From: Morinoia aosen
Lineage: Eukaryota > Arthropoda > Malacostraca > Amphipoda > Talitridae
Direction of reading: 5' to 3'
Assembly: GCA_030386875.1 (NCBI GenBank)
Contig: CM059574.1
Location: 2,487,934 to 2,551,933 of the forward strand
DNA: 64,000 bases
The translations under genes were made by a program, and so were the position numbers. The notes beneath the pieces are model-generated. The model worked only from the letters and a program-made list of their open reading frames with translations. It was not told the DNA's origin and ran no database searches. The number at the start of each line of letters is the position of its first letter. Positions within the stretch are counted from its first letter, which is position 1. Of this stretch, positions 1 through 9,257 are shown piece after piece.

Positions 1-175
1 ATATATTCAGTATATTTTGGTAGTAACCCTTCCTTGATACAGGTTTCATTAAAAATAATGCCATATTGATTATTAATAATAGTTTTGTTCAAATTTCTAG
101 TTTTCGGAAGAGTTTACTTTGATCGAAATTTATTGAATTTAAAAGCTCCCCTAACGTTTTGTGATTAAAATTTTG

Positions 176-212
176 CGACGCGTTTCGTCCTGTGTCCACG
201 GACATCATCAGG
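176..212 (-). ncRNA. Hammerhead-ribozyme-like motif (left arm)
   Basis: On the minus strand the core boxes CTGATGA and GAAAC are separated by a potential stem II (GTCC/GGAC) closing a 9-nt loop, and CGCGTC follows. Penelope-like elements are known to carry hammerhead ribozymes, so the location fits. One extra T lies between CTGATGA and the stem, and stems I and III are not obvious, so activity is doubtful. Confidence 0.35.
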
Positions 213-422
213 CTAAAAGCAGTTTGAGTTGTGCAGCTAATAGAATGGAGAAGTGGGCAGAGTGGCTGCGGTTACCCGAATGTAGAAATGTGCATTTGAT
301 GCAAGTTAGAAGGTGTACAGTTGGTCTGCGAAGTGAGGAGGGCTAGGCGACCTAGGTTCCGTAGTGGAAGGTACATTCTCCGTTCTCAATATTATTAGCT
401 GCACAACTCAAACTATTTTTAG

Positions 423-459
423 CCTGATGATGTCCGTGGACACAGCACGAAACGCGTCG
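423..459 (+). ncRNA. Hammerhead-ribozyme-like motif (right arm)
   Basis: Inverted copy of the motif at 176-212. Here the second half of the putative stem II reads GCAC instead of GGAC, which breaks one pair. This copy is therefore less likely to fold or cleave. Confidence 0.25.
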
Positions 460-591
460 CAAAATTTTAATCACAAAACGTTAGGGGAGCTTTTAAATTC
501 AATAAATTTCGATCAAAGTAAACTCTTCCGAAAACTAGAAAAATTGAACAAAACCAATATTAATAATCAATGTGGCATTATTTTTATTGAA

Positions 592-612
592 ACATATATA
601 TATATATATATA
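592..612. repeat. (TA)n microsatellite
   Basis: About ten uninterrupted TA units at the junction between two fold-back elements. Confidence 0.9.
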
Positions 613-614
613 AA

Positions 615-956
615 CGGTGTTATGTAATTCGATGCACAGATTTTAACCAAATGCAGAAAAACGCGAAATAAAACGATTTTAATGAGTGACAAAACCTCGA
701 AACTGCTTTGTTTTCGAGAAATGACCTGAAATAATTTCAGATTCCCGTAAGAATGGGCTTGACATGCAGCCAACGAGTAAAAACGAAACTTCTTTGGCAC
801 GCGCTTCAGGCTATTCTTACAGGAATCTATAATTATTTCAGATCATCATTTCTCGAAAACAAAGAAGTTGTGAGGTTTTGTCACTCCTGAAAATCGTTTT
901 ATTTTGCGTTTTTCTGCCTATGGTTAAAATCCGCATCGCATCACACAACACCCTGT
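615..956. mobile_element. Fold-back MITE-like element
   Basis: Arms of about 130 bp at 615-745 and 830-956 are imperfect reverse complements, including the shared run TTTCTCGAAAACAAAG on the right and CTTTGTTTTCGAGAAA on the left. The centre is about 85 bp and has no coding potential. It lies directly beside the next fold-back at 961. Confidence 0.7.
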
Positions 957-960
957 AAAT

Positions 961-1842
961 ACCGGGTGTCCCACAAAAATGTCCCCGAGTTTTCAATTGA
1001 TTGTATATCCGCTTTAAATTAATATATTTGAAAGGTCTTTTTTCACAATGCAATGAATTTTGTTCCCTTTTCGGATAATTTAAGTTTTTGAAAATCGTTT
1101 ACTAACCACTTTACAGTGATCGATTTGGTGAAACCGGTAGAACAGCTAATTGCTCATAGGAAAAGTTCTCAAAACAACACTGGTGTTCTTCATTTCTCAA
1201 TACATTACTTACTTCCTTATTTCATCATTTGAAGACACCTAAAATGCAGCTCACTCACGATCAAAGAATTTTCCTCGTATTAGAATTTGAAGCAACGGTA
1301 AACTGTGAACAAGTAAGAGGAGCATTTAATTTTCTTTTTAATTTTCTATCTGTACGATACACAGTTTTCTTATCGGACGTGTATCTTCCCGGAAATTTTT
1401 CATTAATTGCTCTTCGAATTTTTCACAGTTTTTCGTTACCTCATATTCCAATACGATGAAAATTATTTGTTCGTTAGTGAACTGCATTTTAGGTGTCTTC
1501 AAACAACGAAATAAGGGAGTAAAAAACTTCTCAGAGCGTTTAAATACTTGGTGGTATGTAGGATACATCATTGTGAAATTATTATAAACAGAAAGTATTG
1601 AGAAATGAAGAACACAAGTGTTGTTGTTTTTAAAACATTTCCTTAGAACAATTATATTTTCTACCTCTTTCAGTAAATCGAACACTGTAAAGTGGTTATT
1701 AAACGATTTTCAAAAAATTAGACTATTCGAAACGGAAACAAAATTTAATTCATTGTGAAAAAATACATTTCAAAAATGTTAATTAAAAGCGGAGATATAA
1801 TCATTTAAAAACTCCGAGACATTTTTGTGGGACACGCGATAT
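961..1842. mobile_element. Fold-back element from a mariner-type (DUF4817) transposon
   Basis: The ends read GGGTGTCCCAC on the left and its complement on the right, and inverted arms of over 200 bp run inward. Both arms preserve the same N-terminal protein segment, facing the centre. On the plus strand from 1229 it reads KTPKMQLTHDQRIFLVLEF, and on the minus strand (read from 1685) it reads KTPKMQFTNEQIIFIVLEYE. This helix-turn-helix-like segment matches the DUF4817 domain found in front of DDE_3 transposases of the IS630-Tc1-mariner group. No DDE domain is present, so the element is non-autonomous and seems to consist of two head fragments in inverted orientation. Confidence 0.6.
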
Positions 1843-1849
1843 AATGTAG

Positions 1850-2123
1850 ACACTCCTCATAGGGATACAACTATTGTATCTATGGGAGCTAGCGCTCCCA
1901 GGGAGGAAAATGTGAGGGCCCGAGCTATGAGTTAGGTAGGCCTTCTTTTTGCTGAAATAAAATTTTTTGTTATGTTAAAGGACCACATATTTTCGGTTCA
2001 CTGCTGTCCTGTTTTTTAGCGCCTACTACTTTCTTCTTCAACTTTGATCTGGTTTCATGAACTTTTTTCTCAACTTACTGTTTTTATACCCTTTCTGCAC
2101 AGATTCCGCGTTCCCTTAAAACG
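1850..2123 (+). mobile_element. SINE-like repeat copy 1 (3' truncated)
   Basis: Member of the roughly 350-bp family best seen at 48196-48553. It has the 5' part GGGATACAACTATTGTATCT, the middle GGCCTTCTTTTT and CTACTACTTTCTTCTTCAAC. Similarity stops near 2123, before the usual AGGGAGGC and AATCT-type tail. Confidence 0.7.
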
Positions 2124-2595
2124 TTGACTCCGTTTGTGCGATTGCTACGGTTGGTTCGGTTAAGTTGTGAGTAGCAGAATTTAGAAACTCTCTGTACTGC
2201 TCAAGTCCATTCTTGTCCTTTATAAAAGGTGTGAGAAATAAAAGTGCACTATAATTTTTACCAGGTAGGTTCAAATCAATTCTAAAAAAGGTAGTGAAAT
2301 TTTGGAAATGCTATTCATTTATGCCGGTATTTAATGTACCTAATGGTACACATATGATATGTCCCAAAATGTAGTGCACGTGTTTATATTTGTTTCGTAC
2401 ATGCAGCATTTTAAATGGAGTGATTTCATTTTCAATTCCTATATTATTTTGGAGTTTCATTGGTGAGAAGGCTGTGATTAATGGAAGTAAGATATTCATG
2501 TAAATTTTAATGTAGAGAATGTTTCAGTTGTGTAATAAAAGTTCAAGAAAGAGCGGGATTCTATGTGCTTTCTAATGTATTGTCTTATGTACCTG

Positions 2596-2763
2596 AGCTC
2601 CCAGTTGCACGTGCCTCGATCTCATTGGATGTACAATATTGTTCTGAGCTAGCTTAATGAGTCAATACATTCACAATGCATTAAGTGTGAATGTATTGTA
2701 AGATCCAAAGCTTCCAGTGCAATATTGTACACCCCATGAGGCGAGGCACGTGCAACCGGGAGC
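2596..2763. repeat. Small fold-back with nested hairpin
   Basis: Arms GAGCTCCCAGTTGCACGTGC and the complementary GCACGTGCAACCGGGAGC enclose a second, inner inverted repeat (AATACATTCACA / TGTGAATGTATT, 2663-2700). The flanking 2124-2595 holds nothing I recognise. Confidence 0.65.
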
Positions 2764-3099
2764 GATTTTTTAACCTATAATCCATGGACGGCCAGCCGCG
2801 ATTCGAATCTGGTCCTGAGGCGGTAAACGGCCGTTAGGTAGGGCGGAACAACGGCGATTCGCGTGCAATTTGTGTCCGAAAAAGTGGACATTTGACCCTT
2901 AAACCGCGCGTAATACAAGTAAAAAACGCATAGGAACCGGCGCGTTCCCACCGGCGATACGTCCTTGATTTTCAATTGGGTAAGCTCATTCTCAACAAAA
3001 AGTCTGTAAATAAAATTATAGACAAGTCAATACATCGAAAATTACAGAAGCGCAGAATATAAGCAAGAAAAACAAACAAAAAAACATAATAAAAATATA

Positions 3100-4372
3100 T
3101 CGGTTGACTATTTTCAGAGGGTATGCACTCTGCATTTCGTTGAGAGAAGGTTTGAGTTTATGAATGAATAAGGACTCTAAAATACGTAGGTCTAAGTTGG
3201 CGGTACAAGTATCTAATATTTTAAATTTGCTAATATCAATAATCTACTCACAGGAACCATTACTACAATGTTGTCTGATGCTAGAATGAGTTTGAATGAC
3301 CTGTACGATGACTTCGACTTGCATGTTCAGCAACCCTGACGTAAAGTTCTCCGTGGGTGGAACCCACATACTGCGATGCACAATGCGCACAACTGAAATT
3401 GTAGACGAGGGAAGATCGCATGCCAGTCGGGAGCACATCTTTAAATCTTAAAAATGATCCAATGGTGCATTTGTTAACTAAAATAAAACGGAAGGAAATT
3501 TTCTGGAAAAATTTAGTCAAAAACATTATAAGGTCTTTTCTCAACTTTTCCGATTGAAATCCGAAATATTGCATAACACAGTAACTATAGTTTAAAGCTT
3601 GAACACGTGATTTCGGAATAAATTTACTATTCACGAACTCATTAATGACACGAAAAATAACTAAATGTGGATAACCATTGGTTGTAAAATAAGATTGCAA
3701 AAACTTAAATTCTTTATGAAGGTCAGTGTAGCTTGAAGAAATACTATAGGCCCGAGTTATAAGGGTTGAGATGCTGTTAAGTTTAAATTTCTTGCAGCAG
3801 AAACTAAAGTAACTTAAACCTAACCCGGAGAATGTTGGTTTTCTGTAGATTGAGGTCATGAATTTATTACCAGATCGGTGAACATTGACATCAAGATAAT
3901 TCAATTAATTTTTTTTTTCCAGATCTAAAGTAAATTTTATATTGGAATGTCTAGAATTGAAATATTGAAGAATGGAATGGACATCAAATTTATTTTTGAA
4001 AAGGACAAAAGTATCATCAATATAGCGCTTATAGAAAACTGGTTTGAATGAAGTCGGACACTGATTTAAACCATTTCTGTTCATTGTGGCACATGAAAAT
4101 GTTGGCGAAAGTAGGGCCTAAAGGGAGACCCATACCTAACCCTTCAATCTGTTTATATTTACGGCCATCGAAAATAAAGAAGGAACTTCGCACACATAGC
4201 TCTAAAAGAGACCTAAAATAATTTTTCGTTAAACCTGTAAGTGTAGAGTACAGATCACAAAATAGAGAATTTATGCAAATATCAATGGTTTCGTCAAGAG
4301 GTACATTGGTAAAAAGATTCTCAACGTCAAGAGAAGCCATAAAATACTTATCAGCATCAGGTTGACTACACC
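3100..4372 (-). pseudogene. Penelope-like element RT and GIY-YIG endonuclease fragment
   Basis: Read on the minus strand. The first block (4372-4029) has the RT motif SLDVENLFTNVPLDETIDI followed by GLPLGPTFANIF. Next (4028-3905) comes the catalytic RYIDDTFVLF motif. Then 3904-3281 carries LDVNVHRSGNKFMTSIYRKP and the endonuclease motif QYVGSTHGELYVRVAEH. Reading on through a frameshift gives RILESLFIHKLKPSLN near 3150, the usual C-terminal end. RT plus a C-terminal GIY-YIG nuclease is diagnostic of Penelope-like retroelements. An in-frame stop (about 3905), at least one frameshift (about 3280) and loss of the N-terminal half beyond 4372 make it a dead fragment. Confidence 0.9.
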
Positions 4373-4380
4373 TTTTTCAC

Positions 4381-4522
4381 TTCAAATTAATCTCAGTCAA
4401 GTTCAATTTAATCCAAGTCAAGTTGAATTTAATCCGAGTCAAGTTCAAATTAATCCGAGTCAAGTTAAAATTAATCCGAGTCAAGTTAAAATTAATCCGA
4501 GTCAAGTTCAAATTAATCCAAC
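4381..4522. repeat. 21-bp tandem repeat
   Basis: About six to seven copies of a 21-bp unit, roughly AGTCAAGTTCAAATTAATCCG, with single-base variants. The array directly abuts the 5' break of the Penelope-like fragment. Because the period is a multiple of three it gives a repetitive minus-strand frame (NLTRINF), which I regard as spurious. Confidence 0.9.
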
Positions 4523-4850
4523 CCTCAGTTGAGTTAAAAATGACGTAATAATTTGTTAAGTTGAGTTTTTTGTTATATATGTATCTATTGGATGTGATGA
4601 GCAAAACTGGTTTCGAGGATTTATTTACACCCATAAATATTTATAAACGTGAAATTCCACTTTATCACATATATGAAATCAAATACATGCAAGTACAAAA
4701 TATTATCATTGGACGATATGTAGATTTATTCTTTAAAAGAAATATACAAGTGCGATTCACTGAGTACTAATGTACGATTCCGTTTGATTACAATTTATAC
4801 TTGTACATTACTACCCAGATACATTCCTGCATTAGCAATAAAAATATTGT

Positions 4851-4919
4851 CATGAATTCTAATTCCGCGTTAGTCAATGTGAAGAAATGTTGGATCCATT
4901 TACAATACACAATAATAAT
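4851..4919. repeat. Inverted flank, left copy
   Basis: About 70 bp (GTTAGTCAATGTGAAGAAATG within it) recurs in inverted orientation at 7157-7230. The pair brackets the truncated BEL/Pao fragment and its LTR-like DNA. Confidence 0.7.
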
Positions 4920-4989
4920 ATGTGGAGATTTTCTTCACACAACTCTTGCTGGAGGGTCAAACAAAAGTAATAATACCAATAGATTTATT

Positions 4990-6444
4990 GGGTCTAACTC
5001 GGAACAAGGCGCAAACCAAGGCGCAAAGCTCCAACGGGAGCCCAAGCTCAACGCAGTAACAAGAGTAGGCGTAAAACCCTCCAGTTTGGTGACAAATTAT
5101 TGTCAGTTAATTAAGGCCGTTAAGAGGACATCCAGAAATAGCAACGACTAGGTTTACAAATTCTTAAATGAAAATAGACGTCATAGCCAGCACTTCCGTT
5201 AACTTCAGCGAAGAACAGACGGCTTAAGAACTTGGAAGGTTGAAATTTTGTCGGCCGAACGTCGGGGCATGCAGAGCAAGGCAGCGGCATGCGAACCCCG
5301 CTAAGGCCGAAAAACGACAATCTAGAAAGACAAATTAAAATTAGAGGCAATAGGAGAAAGAAAGTGAAGTTTGAGCTTAATTTTAATATCTCTCAAAATT
5401 TAGAGGAATTTAATATGGGAGTATTTACCTCATAGCCAAGTACTGAGTGAAATCGAAAGAAGTAGCAATAACTGGTCCAAGGGAGCCATTGCAGCGAGAG
5501 TTATACTGAAAAGAAAGATTAAGGCATTGGTAAGCATACAGCCAGAAACTTAAGAAATATAAAGAAGGAATTTATCAAGTTATACTCAAATTTAGATTGA
5601 ATTACAGACAAGATGCTCCGTACCTGAACTTAATTTAGTCCAGTGTGCGGCGACTTTCGGACGTAGACTTGTAGTTGAGAAAAGATTTAAGGTGGCAAAG
5701 GAAACAAGAAGAAAGAAGAAAGAAGAAAGAATTGCTCGGAGAGAGTTTGCACTCTCTTGCTAAATGAGCAAATCTTAGTTAAGGTAATATAGGCAACAGC
5801 CAAGGTAAGGTAAGGTAAGGTAATATAGGCAACAGCCAAGGTAAGGTAAGGTAAGGTAATATAGGCAACAGCCAAGGTAAGGTAAGGTAAGGTAATATAG
5901 GCAACAGGTAAGGTAAGGTAATATAGGCAACAGGTAAGGTAAGGTAATATAGGCAACGGCCAAGGTAAGGTACAGAAATATAGGCAACGATCAAGGTAAG
6001 GTAAGGAACGGCCAAGGTGAGGTAATTTTACCTCGCACACAATTATACACACACACACATAAGCACACATACAAAGTCACACCAAGCATCACGGAAAGGT
6101 GCAAGTAAGGTAAGGGGCGTTGAGTAAAGGAGAGAAACGATTGCGAGAACATTGACTCGCACTTGCACTTGCAGATCTTCCACACAGTTGAAGTTACGCT
6201 AATCTTGGCAAAACGGCAACATGCCAGACGAGCAAGCATGAAGAACGCAGATTGCTGGGCACATAAACTTTAAAGAACGTAAAGGTGTTCGACACTAACT
6301 GACGAAAATCGCTAGATGGACGAGCTTTCCGAATTAAAGGCTGGCCTGGAGATCACTACTCTCCATCGTTCTACTACACCCTAAGTAAAACTTACAAAAA
6401 AATCCACTGACACAACAAAAGGTTGGCCCGCAATGTTACGGTCA
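4990..6444 (-). other. Probable LTR and flanking sequence of the BEL/Pao fragment
   Basis: Downstream (minus strand) of the polyprotein stop at 6475 there is a short spacer, a purine run AGTGGGGGTC that could be the polypurine tract, and then TGACCGTAACATT at 6444, a plausible LTR start. The LTR's far end is not identifiable, because the region is invaded by the minisatellite at 5780-6005. No second LTR copy is visible, so the assignment rests on position only. Confidence 0.4.
5780..6005. repeat. Minisatellite of AAGGTAAGGT and ATATAGGCAACAG units
   Basis: Units of about 20-38 bp built from AAGGTAAGGTAAGGTAA and TATAGGCAACAGCC repeat about seven times. GGTAAG resembles a splice donor, so the array is a string of donor-like sites on the plus strand. 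A short (CA)n tract follows near 6050. Confidence 0.9.
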
Positions 6445-6474
6445 GACCCCCACTAAAAAATGTGAGGGAATTCC

Positions 6475-6912
6475 TCACACACTCCCGGGGGGGCCGAGAG
6501 AGTCGTCGAATATCTCTTTCAATCGAGCTCGACAACGCAACGCAGCGGCTCTGGTTGTTCGCCTTCTCGGAACCGAGCCGCTTGTAGTATCTGTGTTAGA
6601 CGAGGAATTCATGGGATTAGAAGAAGTATCGTGTTCCTGAGAGTAAGGTGAAGCAACGGCTTCAGCAAAAAGCTCCAAGGGATAAAGTAACGAGACCGCG
6701 TAATCTCCGAGAGACCGATCGGCCCTCATAAGCTGCACAGAGCGAGTTCGGCCGTCTGCACCGGTATACAAACGCACCACTCGCCCCAACGACCAGAAGG
6801 GCCTTGATTTCACGGGTGAAGATATAAGAACTACTTCGTTAATTTTTATGCGGTCTTCCCAAGAGGGTTGATAAGTAGGCAGGTGCCGCTCTCTCAGAGA
6901 AAGAAGGTAATC
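6475..6912 (-). pseudogene. BEL/Pao polyprotein C-terminal end (DUF5641)
   Basis: A minus-strand frame open from 6912 to the stop at 6475, about 145 codons. It begins LRERHLPTYQPSWEDRIKIN, continues KSRPFWSLGRVVRLYTGADG and VSLLYPLE, and ends in a Ser/Arg-rich tail. The W-x-LGRVV-x-L-x-GxDGxxR pattern is the DUF5641 domain that closes BEL/Pao pol polyproteins. Everything upstream (integrase, RT, gag) is missing. Sequence before 6912 is unrelated AT-rich fold-back DNA, so this is a 3' fragment of an old insertion. It differs clearly in sequence from the plus-strand BEL/Pao copy at 36.6-42 kb. Confidence 0.85.
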
Positions 6913-6959
6913 TGAAAAGAACGAATACTTTACTTTCTTAACTTATAATTTGTTAATGC

Positions 6960-7166
6960 AAATAATGCAAGAAAAATGTTTCTATTTCACTACTGATTTT
7001 ATTTGTGTGTGTTTACAATTCAATATATAATACTTTTAAGACAATAACTTTCATAAAAATCATTTAATGAATATTTAAGTCTTGAAAGTATTATAAATTG
7101 ATTTGTAAACACACACAACCAAAATCAGTGGTGAATTAGAAACATTGTTTCTTGTATTATTATTAT
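6960..7166. mobile_element. Short fold-back MITE-like element
   Basis: Arms of about 85 bp (for example TTTGTGTGTGTTTACAATTC and the complementary AATTGATTTGTAAACACACA) around a short AT-rich loop. No coding potential. Confidence 0.7.
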
Positions 7167-7230
7167 TGTGTATTGTTAGTGGATCCTACATTTCTTCACA
7201 TTGACTAACACGGAATTAGAATGAATGTCT
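7157..7230. repeat. Inverted flank, right copy
   Basis: Reverse-complement partner of 4851-4919, with the same blocks (CATTTCTTCACATTGACTAAC). Between the two lie the BEL/Pao fragment, LTR-like DNA and a MITE. Confidence 0.7.
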
Positions 7231-8223
7231 TGCAATCTAAATAATTTAGTATATATAATTTTATATATATATAAAATTTTTCAAACTCTGTGGCTAACAA
7301 GCTGATCAAACTCTGTGGCTGATGACTAACAAACATATATATTTTATCAGTACCTGTGCGAAAAAATGTCATTGTACTTGCGCACTCGTGAAACTCATTT
7401 CACAGATGCGGTCATTAGGGCTATCTTTATGAGCATGACAGAGAAATGGAAGAAGCGGACTCCAAACAAATAAACCATGGGTATTGTTTGGTAGTAGCAG
7501 GACCCGTAGAACTTCCTCGGACAATGTCATCGTTAAGCTAGGTGGACGCGTGAAAAAATTCTGTCAATATTACCTAACCTATGCTAAACTTTCCTATCCT
7601 AATCTAACCTAACCTATCCTAAACTGATATGTCCTAATAAAATGTCAAACATATCAATGCATGGTAAGGCCATCTTTTAATGTTGTACTGAGGAATTCGG
7701 TATCCATGATACCGCAAACTCAGACATCCGACGTTTCTTAAGAAGCGGACACCAAAAAATATAGAAATAAACACACAACGGGTATTATTAGGTTAGATAC
7801 TTATATTGCCGAGCTATACAATAATAAATGTTCGCACTAGAGTTCTGTCACACAGTGACGAGAGGCAGCTGTTGAAATGCGCATGGTAGTGATTCTTGGT
7901 GGTGGTGACGAGTAGTACATGTCCACGGAGTCGCTCACGCACACAGAATGTGCGAGGTTGACATGGGTGCTGCCCGAGTGGCCAAAAAAGTACGTACGTG
8001 TGAACGCACAGCTCAAGCTTGGAAGCTAGATAGGAGACTACCAGCGGCAGTACACAAGAGCAGTGCAACTCTTCTCAAAATTTATGCCCCTATTCGTCTC
8101 GAAACGTTTGGTATGCCGTTACGATTTAAATAATGCAGAGACACACTCGTTGTGCATATGACGTTGCGCCCGCTATTTTTGCCTTATTTTTTTGTAGTGC
8201 CCTTTGCACGCTTGCTCAAACAT
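7231..8223. other. Unassigned, with a degenerate CCTAA array
   Basis: At 7569-7640 there is a run of TAACCTA/TCCTAA-type units resembling the insect telomere repeat TTAGG in degenerate form. Such interstitial runs are common in insects. The rest has only short open frames with no recognisable domain. Confidence 0.4.
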
Positions 8224-9257
8224 TTTAAGGGGACCATTTACTTTTTGGCTTCTAAACTTTAAAAATTAATAAATAATACTTCTAGAGCGAAATAAGCTTG
8301 GAGGTATTCACAACATGTTTAGAATATTCGAATGAATGTTCAGAGCCCAAAATTTTTTAAAATTTGCCCATCTTCTTCACCCCCCTCCATGAAAAATTTC
8401 TAAAAATTCAAATTTCTCAGCCAATATTGTACGTAGAGTCGATTAGTTTTTTGTAAGATTCACAATGAACTGGTCTACAAATGTATCTTGACAGTTTTTC
8501 GATATCAATTGAAAAAAATTCAAAATTTTTTTTTAATTTTTTATCTCTAAATATGTTGAATTTTAGTTATTACTTTGAATGGCAATAAAAAGATTCTAAT
8601 AACCTGATCAAAAAATGACAATGCAGGTTTATAGTGCTTATCTTGATCTTTACAATGCAAAAAAGATCTTCTTCATCCCTAAAAAACTGTTGGAGATATA
8701 TCTGAAAAAGTTGAGCACATTTGTCTCTCAGTGATTTTTTTTTACTGTGCGGCTTTATTTCTCCTACAGTTTACCACTTATGAAGGAGATCTTTTCATAA
8801 TTGTAAAAATCAAGGTGAGCACTAACAATTCAGCTAGTTGTTTTATGATTAGTTGATTGCAAATTTTTTTATTACCATTTGAAGGAAAAAACACCGAAAA
8901 AGTACATTTTTGCCTGCAAAAATTTTTTGAATTTTTTTTAAGTGTTATCGAAAAACTGTCAAGATACATTTGTGGATCAGTTCATTGTGAATCGGACAAA
9001 AAATAATCGTCTCTACGTACAATATTGGCTGAGAATTTAAAAATTTTAGAAATTTTTCTTTGAATGGGGATGGAGCAAAGAAGACGCGATTTTTGTGACG
9101 CGATTGGGGGATGGGCAAATTTTAAAAAATTTTGGGCTCTGAACATTCATTCGAATGTTCTAAACATGTTGTGAATACCTCCAAGCTTACTTCGCTCTAG
9201 AAGTATTTTTATTAATTTTTGAAGTTTAGAAGCCAAAAAGTAAATGGTCCCCTTAAA
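8224..9257. mobile_element. 1.03-kb fold-back element with long TIRs
   Basis: The ends TTTAAGGGGACCATTTAC and GTAAATGGTCCCCTTAAA match perfectly. The arms (about 8224-8530 and 8935-9257) stay complementary for about 310 bp, including AATATTCGAATGAATGTTCAGAGC and its complement. The centre is AT-rich with no ORF of note. I cannot assign a superfamily, and no clear target duplication is seen. Confidence 0.8.

Larger units (their letters stand above)
1..592. repeat. Fold-back of Penelope-like element 5' sequence
   Basis: Two arms of about 200 bp (about 48-242 and 390-592) are near-perfect reverse complements around a spacer of about 145 bp. The left arm continues to position 1. Read away from the centre, each arm encodes a stretch ending in a C-x2-EGLLPKYT-like motif in the left arm (minus strand). 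A similar motif, EGFLPTYT, occurs at 46.5 kb. Such motifs resemble the N-terminal region of Penelope-like element proteins. Each arm also carries a CTGATGA...GAAAC signature (see separate entry). Inverted partial copies are common for Penelope-like elements. The Penelope assignment is inferred from motif resemblance and the nearby RT fragment. Confidence 0.55.

Noticed and set aside
2770..2970. Possible tRNA-derived SINE (GATTCGAATC, B-box-like)
   Set aside because: No matching A box at the right distance, no tail and no second copy in the window.
5687..6070. Three overlapping frames rich in Pro-Tyr-Leu-Thr
   Set aside because: Translation of the AAGGTAAGGT minisatellite in different frames, not proteins.
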